The position numbers and the translations under genes were made by a program. A DNA stretch of 64,000 nucleotides from Anastatus disparis (taxonomy: Eukaryota > Arthropoda > Insecta > Hymenoptera > Eupelmidae): the NCBI GenBank assembly GCA_017163975.1, contig JAFFSR010000034.1, positions 186,001 through 250,000 on the forward strand. The letters are read 5' to 3'. Shown one piece after another: positions 11,170 through 23,024 of this stretch (positions within the stretch are counted from its first letter, which is position 1; each line of letters begins with the position of its first letter). The notes under the pieces are model-generated. The model worked only from the letters and a program-made list of their open reading frames with translations, had not been told where the DNA came from and did not search any database.

Positions 11170-14100
11170 AGTAGTTCCTGTATTGGATATCAGACTATGG
11201 AGACGATGAGTCAGATAAGTTTTTATTTTATTTCATGTTCACAAATTGAAAAAGATTTATTTAAATAATAAAACTGATGCTTTGTAATAATTTTTTTTTC
11301 AATTACAGGTAATAATTAGTATAAGTCCAGGGTGAACGAGCATTCTTTTTATAACAACGCAGGTGAATAATATTATAATATGGATGTATATAACAGGTTA
11401 ATGATAATATTCTTTTATAGATTCAGTGTATAACACACACTGACTTAAATTCCATTCAATGAGATTCGTTAAGATTAAAGTATCTATACTGATGTATATT
11501 ATTAAGTTTGGTTTCAGAAAATCATTAATTCTGATCCTTGTTATATTTTTTAAATGTAATTTATTATTTTTATATTAGTAACAAACAAAATTCTATGAAA
11601 ATTGATTATCATAATTTACATTTTCAGACAATTTGTCATTGAATCTCATGATATGATAGCAATAATTAAATTTAATTGTCTATAGGAACTTGGAATTAAT
11701 TTTTAAAAATATTTACAATCAACATATAATAGAGATTGATATATATATTATTATTTAATTTAATTTTTCTTATTGTCAGTGATATGTAACTGAACTCGTG
11801 TCTCTTTGTATCTCACCGGGAGGGGCTACAAGCTTTGGGTCTTAGATCTGGCTAAAACTTTATGATAAGTTTTAGTTCGTTATAACTAAAAAAAAGCTCC
11901 AGCCTTAGAGTCTAACGCTGAGCAGTTTCCTAGTTAGAGCAGCTGACTTATTTTATATTTTTTAAAATTTTTAACAAACTCTTGAACAAAAATTTTTCAC
12001 TTTGATACTAAAAAGTCTTTAAATGTAATTTATTTTCTTGCTATTCTTCTTATACCTGAAATCAACATAATTTATTAATAAAAGAACAGATTCAATTTGA
12101 TGCAAAATTTTTAAACAAGAAAGTTTAATAGAATGGTCGAGTTACCTGACAGTTTACTTTCTAGACAAATTATTAAGAGTCAAACTTTCTGAAGTGGGCC
12201 ACTAAAAATCGAGTAGTTAAATTTAATATAATTTTTCACAGATAATTGAAGGTTTATATGTCAAAATCAATGTCTTAAAATATTTTTGGAAAATTTCAAT
12301 TTTTGAAATATTTATAAACAAATGAATTTTTTTTCGCTATTTTGATAAAATAGTGATTTCTCAGCAACTATTCGATAAAAATTAACGAAATTTGGTTTAG
12401 ATATGTATTAATACTAATCGAATAATATACTAAAAACTGTTTTTATAAAAACCGAAAATTATTTTTAAAAAAACCATTTTGCAATAAGCTATTGAAAATT
12501 TATTCAACTTCTCCTAAGGCTAGGAAATTTTTTTCAGGGGGATTTGATTTTTAAAGCATAAAACTAAAAATATGTGGAAGAAAATTTTAGTGCACTTAAT
12601 TAGAAAAATAATTATGCATTTTTAAATACTGGAGTATGAGCGCAGACTGACTGGTTTTTGGCTTGTAAAATGAAAACTACTAAGAGAATTACTATGGTGT
12701 CAATAGAAAATTTGTAGGAAATTAAATTATCAAGAAAATGAGAGGTTAAGCGATCTGATCGGTTTATTAGAACCGAAAAAAATTTGGAAAAACGGGAGAA
12801 TTTTTCGTTTTTTCAAAAATTCATAACTTTGTTATTTATGAAGATTAAGAGCTGAAATTTGGCATCGAAGTAAATAATTATATCTTCTTTTAACGGTCCG
12901 AAGGCAGATACTATCGGATTATTAGTTTCTGCGCATTTGCAATTTTAATTTTTTTACGCTTTTTTTGCCAGGTTATTACTGTTTAAAATCGTTGTACATA
13001 CTTTTCAAAAGCGGTTTTGAAAACTAGAAATAAAATACCATTAACCATTATTCCAAGTTTTTATTATGAAATATGCACTATATAACATCAATGTAAACGG
13101 CCAAGCATGCGACGGACAGTAAAAAGTGGGGATGTACGGGGAAGCAATATAGATATACAGGCGCGTGCCGTGAAGCGTTTAATTTTTTTAATTTTTTACA
13201 CTATTTTAATAAAAACTTAAAATTATGTTTAATAGTATTTTATTTCTAGTTTTCAAAACCGTTTTGGAAAAGTATGTACAACGATTTTAAAAAATTAATA
13301 ACAACCTGACAAAAAAAAGCGTAAAAAAAATTAAAATTGCAAATGCGCAGAAACTAATAATCCGATAGTATCTGCCTTCGGACCGTTAAAAGAAGATATA
13401 ATTATTTACTTCGATGCCAAATTTCAGCTCTTAATCTTCATAAATAACAAAGTTATGAATTTTTGAAAAAAACGAAAAATTCTCCCGTTTTTCCAAATTT
13501 TTTTCGGTTCTAATAAACCGATCAGATCGCTTAACCTCTCATTTTCTTGATAATTTAATTTCCTACAAATTTTCTATTGACACCATAGTAATTCTCTTAG
13601 TAGTTTTCATTTTACAAGCCAAAACCAGTCAGTCTGCGCTCATACTCCAGTATTTAAAAATGCATAATTATTTTTCTAATTAAGTGCACTAAAATTTTCT
13701 TCCACATATTTTTAGTTTTATGCTTTAAAAATCAAATCCCCCTGAAAAAATTTCCTAGCCTTAGGAGAAGTTGAATAAATTTTCAATAGCTTATTGCAAA
13801 ATGGTTTTTTTAAAAATAATTTTCGGTTTTTATAAAAACAGTTTTTAGTATATTATTCGATTAGTATTAATACATATCTAAACCAAATTTCGTTAATTTT
13901 TATCGAATAGTTGCTGAGAAATCACTATTTTATCAAAATAGCGAAAAAAAATTCATTTGTTTATAAATATTTCAAAAATTGAAATTTTCCAAAAATATTT
14001 TAAGACATTGATTTTGACATATAAACCTTCAATTATCTGTGAAAAATTATATTAAATTTAACTACTCGATTTTTAGTGGCCCACTTCAGAAAGTTTGACT

Positions 14101-15345
14101 CTAAATAACTTTACAAACATGACACAATGATTTGTATAATAACTTGCATGATTTTTACATGATGATTCTGTTGGCAAATTTTTTACAAAAATTTGCCAAC
14201 AAACAATGTAAAAATTATGTTAGCTATTATATGAATCATTGCGTCAATCATGTACAGTTATTTAATAATTAATAAGAAGAACAATAGCAAGAAAATAAAT
14301 TACATTTAAAGACTTTTTAGTATCAAAGTGAAAAATTTTTGTTTAAGAGTTGGTTGGAAATTTAAAAAAAATATGAAATAAGTGATGTGCTCTAACTTGG
14401 AAACTATTCAGCGTTAGACTCTGAGGCTATAGCTTTCTTTTAGTTATATCAAACTAAAACTTATCATAAAGTTCCAGCAGGATCTGAGACCCAAAGCTTG
14501 TAGCCTCTCTTGGTCAGTTCGTTGAAGATCAGTATAGTGCAATTTTGAAATGAATATCACAGTGGATGAAATCAGTTGGACTTGAATTACCTAATAATCA
14601 ACAAAATTCTCATGAATTAACACAAAAAGTTCTGATATATAGGTAGAACTGCATTTTTAGTTTTTGATCGTGTAACTGATACATCTTAGAAAAAAGTTAT
14701 AGGCATATATCAAAGGTTTGGTCCACTCTGAACCTTTCAGAAGATATTTTTCCATATTTTTAAATATTTGTTAAGTTTACAACTATTTCTATGAATGCTT
14801 ACAAAGGGATATCTGCAACAGATAAGTGCAAGTTGACATTTAAATGAGTAACTGTAGCTAAAAATCACATTTTTCATGATTTTTAGTTGGATTTGCATTG
14901 TTTTAAAAAAAACAAGAAGCCGCACCACTCTGAAATTTTTAAGGTATATTTGTACATGTATATACTCCGATGATCTTCCCTGACCAGATATCTTGGTTCG
15001 AAAACCCAAAACTTGTATTTCAATGATTTAAATAGTTTTAGCTCAGCGGATAGCTACATTAGCACATTGGAATAACTTTTTTCTGAAAATCTAGAATACA
15101 TTAAAGAAAAAAGTTTCTTAGTAATGTATTCCTTAAATGCAACCCAAATGAGTGATTTAAGCCTGAAAATAGTCAAAAATGTCAAAAATATGATTTTAGC
15201 CCAACTTTGAAGCTTTGTAGCTCTGAAACTAGTCCCTAAAAATATCTAAAAAAATTCTGAGTGGTCCAGAATACAAAAAAGAAGCATTTTACAAATTTTT
15301 AGCGGAAAAAATTTTTTTGTTCACTAATTTCACAGAGAATGGGCG
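11170..15345. repeat. Right terminal inverted repeat of the 11 kb element
   Basis: It pairs with 4354-6384. The excess length is explained by the 1.9 kb palindrome at 12177-14101 plus small indels. Its sub-palindrome arms are about 11790-12080 and 14280-14530, corresponding to those in the left arm. Confidence 0.85.
12177..14101. mobile_element. 1.9 kb near-perfect palindrome (foldback element), TAA duplication
   Basis: Two arms of about 890 bp (12177 to about 13062 and about 13210 to 14101) are almost identical by eye; one clear single-base length difference is in a T run near 12655/13622. The spacer is about 147 bp. The end is GAGTCAAACTTTCTGAAGTG, flanked by TAA at 12174-12176 and 14102-14104. 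The left terminal repeat of the host element keeps the uninterrupted site, which confirms insertion with a 3 bp duplication. No transposase is encoded. A transcript across it would form a very long hairpin. Confidence 0.85.
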
Positions 15346-15458
15346 ATATATATATATATATATATATATATGGGACATTTCATGTCAATTCGCATGCATG
15401 CACACAAACTTTAATAAATATTGGATTTTTCACGTGAATTGGAACACACGCACATACA

Positions 15459-15529
<71 letters not shown>

Positions 15530-16249
15530 TATTTCATGCCAATGTGCACCCATTCCCACACACACACACAGGATTATATATATGCGAAATTTCATGTCAA
15601 CTCGTACGTACTCATAATCACAGGCTATTCTATATATGTGGGGCATTTCATGACAACACGCTCACACCCATCCTAGTATTCTTAGGTTTATATATATATT
15701 GGACTTTTCATGTCGATTCGCATGCATGCACACGCACGTTAATATACATAGGATTTTTCACGTCAATTCGAACGCACACATACAGGTTTACATATATATG
15801 GGACATTTCATGTCAATTCGCATGCATGCACACGTACGTTACAATACATGGGATTTTCCATGTCGATTCGAACGCACGCACACACACACAGGTTAATTTA
15901 TACATATGGTACATTTCATATCGATTCGCATGCGTGCACACACGTTAATATACATAGGATTTTTCACGTCAATTATTACCCACGCCTATACAGGTATATA
16001 TATATGGGACATTTCATGACAACTCTAACACACCTATCCGAGCGCCCTTAGGTTTACATATATGGGACGTATCATGTCAACACGCACGCACCGGTTTTCA
16101 TATATTTGACATATCTTGTCAACTCGAACGCGCAAACACATCTAAACATGTATTTGAAATTTGTATTTATATATAGGGGACCGTTTCTGTCAATTCGCAT
16201 GTACGCAGACACATGGGCTTATGAATATATATATATATATATATATATA
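15346..16249. repeat. (TA)n blocks and complex minisatellite, part 1
   Basis: TA tracts (15346-15371, about 15465-15524, about 16225-16249) alternate with a 50-70 bp unit. One half is GGGACATTTCATGTCAATTC plus GCATGCATGCACAC. The other half is GGATTTTTCACGTCAATTCG plus AACGCACACATACAGG. Long open frames of YI repeats and CxHTH-like strings across it come from the repeat and are not genes. Confidence 0.9.
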
Positions 16250-16663
16250 TGATCATATCTCCACAACTTTTAATCTTTTGGTGATATGTCATTTTACAGC
16301 TGTCACTGGGTAGCGAATGATGCACACTATTCAAACTAGGTTCACACCTTTTGTACAATCTTGTTCCTCTATTTTTTATGTATATAGTGAATGTGCCACC
16401 AATGCTCCAGTAGATATTTCTATAAAACGTAAATTTTTACATGGATAAAAGTTCGTAAATTTTATCCATGTAAAAATTTTCGTTTTATAGAAATATCTAC
16501 TGGAGCATTGGTGGCACATTCACCATATACATAAAAAATAGAGGAACAAGATTGTACAAAAGATGTAAGCCTAGTTTGAATAGTGTGCATTATTCGCTAC
16601 CCAGTAACAGCAGTAAAATGACTTTTCAAAACATTATAAAAAATTAAAAGTTGTAGAGATATG

Positions 16664-16667
<4 letters not shown>
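16250..16667. mobile_element. Foldback element inside a (TA)n tract (family F2, copy 1)
   Basis: The arms pair over almost the whole length. Ends are TGATCATATCTCCACAACTT and, inverted, TGAGCATATCTCTACAACTT, with (AT)n on both sides. The arms include CAGTAGATATTTCTATAAAAC and CCAATGCTCCAG. It is related to 19971-20346. Confidence 0.8.
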
Positions 16668-16727
<60 letters not shown>

Positions 16728-17025
16728 TATGTGTGTATATCTGTGTACACAAATGCATGGGATATTTAATGTTAATTCACACGCGCGCACATACACACAG
16801 GCTTATATACACGGGACGTTTCATGTCAATTTACATGCATGACACACGTACTTGAGTTTATATATATTTTTCTTCATATATATATATGGGGCTGTTTCTG
16901 TCAAGGCGCATGCACGCACACACATGGGCTTATGAATATATGTATATTCATATACATGGGATATTTTATGTCAATTCACATGCGCGCACACGCACACACA
17001 CACAGGTATATATATATATATGAGT
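16668..17025. repeat. (TA)n and complex minisatellite, part 2
   Basis: Continuation of the array at 15346-16249 with the same GGGACGTTTCATGTCAATTT units, beginning with a ~50 bp TA tract. Confidence 0.85.
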
Positions 17026-19235
17026 GCTACCAGAATTTTTTTTTAACAAGTGAGCAGTTTTTAATCAGTTACACGAACAGGTTATTTTTTCCATGTTACT
17101 TAAAATTAAAAAAATTCTAGTTTAGGAAAAGTTGCTAATATTAATACTGATAAAAATCTTAAAGACTTTTAAGGAATGGTTTTACTCTTTGATGGATAAT
17201 TTGATTATATGATTTTATTTTTCAAAAAGTTTTTCACATAATAGTTATCTGTAATAAAAAAATTCTTTTACAATGTTAATTACTTTTTCCTGACATTCGT
17301 TTTGAAAGTTTATGCTAAGCAATTTTAAAATTTGGTTGTGACACTGATGATGCTGCTATAAATTATTTTGGATGTGTTATAATTAGTGTGCTGTCTCAAT
17401 TTTCAACTGAAGGATTATAAATTAAGAATATTTTGGATTGAATTGCGGAAATAAAATAAATGATTAAAGAATTACAATCAACAAATCAATAAATTCAATT
17501 ATTAATAGTTAAAAAAAATGTTACTATGTCAGTGAGTTTTTTCAACAGGGTTATACATAAATTAAATTAATTAAAATTAATATTTTCAATTAATCATATA
17601 CCAATTTTTTTTATTGAAAAGATATATTTTTACAAAATATGTAACAGTAAAAGAGTAGTTCACAGAAAAAAATTGTACTTCGTTAAAAAATTTTATAAAT
17701 TATAATAACACAAGCTTTTTAAACTTCATAAAATAATGAATAGCGTACTGTACATATTGTTCTTGTAGCAAAAATTCTACATGTAAAAAATGTAATAAGA
17801 TTAAAATACAAATAACGATTAATTAAACGTATTTATAAATTATAACATAAATTTAGCAAATGAAATAAAATTTTAGGAAATCCTATTCTAATCTCTGCTG
17901 CACTGTAACAATAGTCTCATTCTAATATGAAAAATCGAAAAAAATTATAAAACTTATTCTTTTTCATAACTTTGGCATGAAAATTGCATGAAATAAGCGA
18001 CAAAATGTTTTTTATTTAAAAAATAGACTTTTCAAATTTTTGGAAATTATATCATACAAATTTTCCTGGACATTTCCCGACTTCACCCCCTTTAAATTAA
18101 TGTATAGTGACTAAATATATAAAAAAAATTTTTGGAACCGTGGACTTTGATGTTACTATAGCAATCTCCCCTATTTTCCGACCTGACTTTTTCATGTGAG
18201 CACCGTTGCGCGGTACTCTCTAAATAAGCGGTTCAATTCTTCGTGAAAAATTAAAGGAAGACCGCAACCAGCCTAAACCATTCTTTTTTTATCAACAGTT
18301 GGTGGATTAAAGAATAATTTTAGCTAATTAAAATGTAAAAATTCTCAATTATATTGGTCACCAATGATTGGTGCAATAAAATAAAAAAAATCATTAAAAA
18401 TGGCGAAATGAGTTTTTCTTATATTTATGATGTTTTTACAGAGAAATGGTGCAATGTACGGCAAAATTGATAAGAATATTTTCGACTTAATATTTGATGA
18501 AAAACACGAAAAATTATGTTTTTCCGCGAAAAATTAACAACCAAAAAATTTACTTTAGAGATTTTCCTAACTATTTGCCAGCTATCCACCCTCGAAATCC
18601 GTGTTCAAGGCACCAAAATACATAGGAAAAACTTTGGTGGAGCCGTGGATCTTCATCGGCTACGGAAACTCTCCTAGCTACCTATATTAGTTATAAATGT
18701 CTTCCGTATTCAGGTGGAATACCCCGGTTAAAAAGTACATTAAGGTTTGGAAAGATCCTGATGTAAAACAACCTTTCTAATTTTTTGCGATTTTTGTTAC
18801 CAATTCATAATACAACTTTGCGAACTCTTATGAAAAAAATTGTCATGATTGTCGTTGATACCTTCTGAACTTTTTTAAATCATTAAGTTTTACTAAGGAA
18901 TAGTAACCTTAATTTTATCGTATTTACAATTAATGAAGAATTAAGATCGCTTTAGAATTGAACAGTACTGTAAAGTTTTTAGGAGAAACCTTCTAGATTG
19001 TATTTTAAAAAATTCTTCAGAAATATTTTTTACGTTTTATCATCGTATGAATATATTTATTAAATTATTGGTAAATAGATGATTATAAAACTATGAGATC
19101 ATTTAAGAATACGGATGAATCTTTATATTTTCTGTATATTGATTGAAAGGCTAGTGAAACTTCACGAACTCTATAGAAGTAAATCGAGATGAATTATTAC
19201 AATCTTTTAAAAAGTTTAATAGCTATTAAAGATCC
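17026..19235. other. AT-rich intergenic DNA, no gene seen
   Basis: No supported gene. Two segments resemble each other as distant direct repeats: near 18125-18185 (GGAACCGTGGACTTTGATG) and near 18630-18695 (GGAGCCGTGGATCTTCATCG). They may be remnants of one old element. Confidence 0.45.
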
Positions 19236-19239
19236 TTAA

Positions 19240-19631
19240 GAGAAGGTCGAGTATATATGTCCTATTGTAATCAAAAAATTGATTTTCTTACAAAAATTAA
19301 TAATTTTAGCAAAAAATAAAGAGAAAGCCCCATCTTGTATCATAAAAAGCAATATTTTCTTTGATTAGGAAAAAATTTTTTTATCGATTTTTTTTCAAGG
19401 TTTTTTGAAAAAAACCTTGAAAAACATAAGATATTGAGGTTTGGATGGACAATTCAGTTTTTCAAAGTTTTCTTTGAAACGAAGCGATAGAAATAATTTT
19501 TTCTCATAAGAGAAAATATTGCTTTTTATTATACGAGATGGGACTTTCTTTTCATTTGTTGCTACAATCATAAGGTTTTGCAGGAAATTGAATTTTTTTA
19601 TTATAAAAGGATAGAGATATACGACCTGCTA
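19240..19631. mobile_element. 392 bp foldback MITE, TTAA duplication (family F1)
   Basis: TTAA at 19236-19239 and 19632-19635. Ends GAGAAGGTCGAGTATATATG and, inverted, AGCAGGTCGTATATCTCTAT. The arms continue inward and pair around CAAGGTTTTTTGAAAAAAACC. Same family as 21951-22335 and 61248-61620. Confidence 0.8.
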
Positions 19632-19970
19632 TTAATAAAATACCGTGAAAATTATTTATGATTCTCAGTAACGATTTTGAAGTTATAAAAAAATATACGT
19701 ATTATTAAATTTTTTTAACTCTTGAAATAGTTAAGCATACCATAAAATTGTTCTATAGTGGAAATAAAGCCATTTTACACGACTAAGCTATAAATTTTTT
19801 TTGTGAATAAATACAATAAATCGGACTGATTTATTAATACTAGGCAATTTTTCAGTTTATTAATAAGTTAATTTAATTAAAACTATGATATGCCCTTTAA
19901 AAATCACTATTCAATATATTAGAAATTCATAAAGAACCTGAAGAAGTCATAATCATAGTTTTTGATATAT

Positions 19971-20346
19971 GGGGATATCCACAAAACTTTTAATTCTCTA
20001 GTAACAGGTCATATTACAGCTGTTACTGGGTTACCGCATGATGCACATTATTTAAACTAGGTTCAAATCTTTTGTGCTATCCTGTAACTCTATTTCTGAT
20101 GTATTTTGTAAATGTTTAACAAACGGCGCAGTAGATATTTCTATGAAACATTCCATTTTTACACATAAAAAATTACCGTAATTTATCTTATGTGTAAATT
20201 TACTTTTAATAGAATTATCTGCTGCGCCGTTTGTGGCACATTTACAAAATACATCAGAAATAGAGTTACAGGATAGCACAAAAGATTATAGCCTAGTTTG
20301 AATAATGACCTGTCACTGGAGAATTTAAAGTTGGGTGGATATCCCC
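19971..20346. mobile_element. 376 bp foldback element (family F2, copy 2)
   Basis: Ends GGGGATATCCAC and its exact complement, flanked by ATAT on both sides. The interior parallels 16250-16667: ACTTTTAATTCTCTAGTAAC, CAGTAGATATTTCTATGAAAC and TAGCACAAAAGATTATAGCC. The arms have diverged, so it is older than the 16 kb copy. Small open frames on the minus strand here are hairpin by-products. Confidence 0.75.
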
Positions 20347-20481
20347 ATATAATACCATGGTGGTACACATGAAATTGGAAAGGTTCCAAAAAGATATAAA
20401 TTACAATAAATTTTCTGATGAGGATATATTATTCAGATTAATATTATTTTTTAAATAAGATAACATTATTTTTATTTTTAA

Positions 20482-21441
20482 GAGCATGACGAAGCTTCCA
20501 GTCTTCTAATAATATTTCCAATCCTAAGTTATGAATAAACAATGCGTTTAATAAAATTTTTTTGCGATAAAGAAAAAATTTGTAAGATTCAACTCGAGTG
20601 CGGACAACTCAAGAAACCCACGAAAATACTACATAAAAAGTATTAATACAAACTTTCAATGTAACGTATTTTAAGATTAGGTTTGTCGAGCTTGATATAA
20701 TTTCCAATCCAAGTTCATAAAAAATTTACAAGTTTAAATGATTTTTTATTTTAACAAAAATTATTGTATTAACATAGCTTTAGTGCGGACAAGTCATTAT
20801 ATTTGTTTTTCTCATCCATGCTGAGTGAGTGGCCTATAGCGCATGCGTTTTCGGGGTAGTAAATAGCTAATGACGCGTGCTGCGTGTGTTGTTTTTTGAG
20901 GGCGTGTGTTTCACAGCTATGTATAATATTATTTTGTATTAAGTCACGTAAATACGTTACATTCTGTAAAATAATGTCACGCAAAAGCGATAATTAATGT
21001 AAAATCGCAAAGGTTTATACAAGCGCAGCGCCCTCATACTGTATCTCATCGACCATATGATGAATTTTAAACTCTATCTCGCTTTAACCTCTGACAAAGT
21101 AAATCGTATCATCTATTCTTGTATCATTTTTACATTAACGAAATCGTAATTATTCGGTATATACGTGAAATTGGTGAACTAAAAGTATGTAATTTAATTA
21201 CAAATAATAGTACCAAAAAGTATTGAAATATACTATTGCGAGTCAGTCGTACGGAAGATATGAGAGAGAGAGAGAGTCTCGGGCAATGGCGCTACTCGCT
21301 ACGCTCGTGCGCCAACTTGCCCTCGTGCGCAATAGTCAACTAAACCTTACTCGTTACACAATATACTATTAATTTACGAATTTAAAATGATATTAATGAA
21401 ATAAAAAAAGCAAAACTCGATTGCTGCAGCTCCAACATCAG
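20482..21441 (+). mobile_element. TTAA-type element (copy A), 960 bp form
   Basis: Left border TTAA (20478-20481), start GAGCATGACGAAGCTTCCAG; the right end aligns with CAGCTCCGACATGCCG of the 57 kb copy, followed by ATAA, a decayed TTAA. It matches 57035-57437 at both ends but holds about 557 extra bases (about 20806-21365). The extra segment contains a GA microsatellite at 21260-21275 and GC-rich stretches. Either it is the longer parent form or it carries an insertion; no clear duplication decides this. Confidence 0.75.
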
Positions 21442-21950
21442 ATAAATATTACGGAAAGAAACATAATGAATCACCCAAATTCACAATTTTATAAATTACA
21501 ACTGAATCACTGGAAAAATAGTTGCATACAATAGACTTTTCCAAATTTTATAAGTAACGGCTTATAATTAAAATTTTAATGTCGGAACGATTCGGAAAAC
21601 TTGAAACATTTATCAATTTTCATTTCATAATAGTTCATAAACATTCTTTAAGGACCGGAAAAATATTTGTTCCGATTCTTTCAGAAATTTTCGGGTCATT
21701 TTAACGAGGATATAACTGATGATGATGTAACAAAATTCAACTGCAATAATCACAAATTCTCCAATCGAAAACGTTTTCATAAATAATTTCCATCACTTTA
21801 TAATTTCCGCGAAAATAATCATAATCTTCATAATTCTGCAAAAATGACGATTTATATTTAATTTTTCATAAATTTTAGTAACTTATAGAAATTTTCTCAA
21901 ATTCAATTTACTTGTTTTTGTCATAAAAAACGAAAGATAATTAGTCTTAA

Positions 21951-22335
21951 GAGCAGGCCGGATTCGCTGTCCTTGTCTAATTGAGATTTTCGTTATTTAC
22001 TCAAGTATTAATCGGTGTATCTGCAAATTGAAGGTTAAGCGCAATAGATATTATTATTACAAATATGTATGCACAAGAAAACAAAAATCTACCGATTTGT
22101 TTTTGAGAAAAGTAAGGAACGCGAAAATATTATAAACATAAACTTTCACCTCGGCGTTCCTTACTTTTCTCAAAAACAAAGCGGTAGAATTTTTTCTTCT
22201 TGTGCATAAATGTTTATTATAATAATATCTATTGCGCTTAACCTTTAATTTGAAGATACACTGATTAATAGTTGAGTAAATAACAAAAAACTCAATTGCT
22301 ACTCGGTCGGTATCAGGTTCTACTCCGGCCTGCTG
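21951..22335. mobile_element. 385 bp foldback MITE, TTAA duplication (family F1)
   Basis: TTAA at 21947-21950 and 22336-22339. Ends GAGCAGGCCGGATTCGC and, inverted, CAGCAGGCCGGAGTA. The hairpin centre is TTGAGAAAAGTAAGGAACGC with its complement, which recurs in decayed form near 23760-23850. Confidence 0.85.
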
Positions 22336-22385
22336 TTAAAGCAGACTTAACGTAGGTAAATATTATTTTTTTATATACGCTTTTC

Positions 22386-22432
22386 TTATATTCGCCTTCA
22401 TGTCTGTTTGTTTGTTTGTCTGTCTGTAATCA
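22386..22432. repeat. TGTT/TCTG short tandem repeat
   Basis: Repeats of TGTTTGTTTG and TCTGTCTGT next to the GC-richer block that follows. Confidence 0.7.
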
Positions 22433-22574
22433 AATTTTGCGCGCTCGATTTCAGGCACTTTTTGACAGATATAAATTCTGACAATTGGCATAGACTTTGG
22501 TCTTGGATGACAATACAATAATCAGTTGTCATTTTGGTACCTGGACATCCAGGTCGATGATAATGGGTGTGAAA

Positions 22575-22815
22575 AGTCATCTCCGAGGAAGTATAAATGG
22601 GGAGGCTTTCTTTGGGTCGAGGCGAGTTTCTCGGGGGTTCTCAGGGTTGCTAAAACCGAATTTGAGATCAAACAATTGCCACAAAGTGATGCACGTTGTC
22701 CAGAATACGCATGGACGTCGTCTCCGAGGAAGTACAAGTGGGAGGCTTTCTCTGGGTCGAGGTGGGTTCCCCGGGTGATTTTGGGGCTGCTAAAACCTAA
22801 TTCGAGGTTTGAAAG
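22575..22815. repeat. Two copies of a ~152 bp GC-richer repeat
   Basis: Copies begin with TCTCCGAGGAAGTA at about 22579 and 22731 and share GGGAGGCTTTCT, GGGTCGAGG and GCTAAAACC(G/T)AATT. Base composition differs sharply from the AT-rich surroundings. Open frames exist on both strands (up to 142 codons) but show no known domain; they follow from the low stop density of the repeat. Origin unknown. Confidence 0.65.
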
Positions 22816-23024
22816 TGAATCTATAATGCATAATAATGATTTAGGATGAAGAGGTCGAACTGGAGTACCAAGTCGCCGATAACGGATGTACCTGAGTGTA
22901 ATCTTCGAAAAGTCTGGTTGCAATGTAACTCTAAATGATAATAAAAACAATTTTAACTTAAAAATAGAAAATACAAAATTTTAAAAACATGCTTTAAAAA
23001 TAAAATACAATAATTGAATAAATA

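Larger units (their letters stand above)
4354..15345. mobile_element. ~11 kb composite element with ~2 kb terminal inverted repeats
   Basis: The outermost sequence CGCCCATTCTCTGTGAAATT at 4354 reappears reverse-complemented ending at 15345. Pairing continues inward to about 6384 on the left and 11170 on the right. The interior holds a spliced DDE-like gene (7719-10068) plus later insertions: a hairpin MITE (7037-7225), a TTAA element (10204-11032) with a nested TA MITE (10538-10960), and a large palindrome in the right arm (12177-14101). Both ends lie in (TA)n, so the target duplication cannot be read. Whether the gene is the transposase of this very element is inference; the placement fits. 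Confidence 0.75.

Noticed and set aside
15380..17120. Open frames with YIYIYI strings and HTHT motifs
   Set aside because: Translations of (TA)n and the CA-rich minisatellite; the same occurs at 34.4-35.4 and 37.4 kb.
20052..20389. Small minus-strand frames around 20.2 kb
   Set aside because: They translate the arms of the F2 foldback element.
22522..22950. 142-codon minus-strand gene
   Set aside because: Covers the duplicated GC-rich repeat; overlapping frames on the opposite strand are equally open; no known domain.
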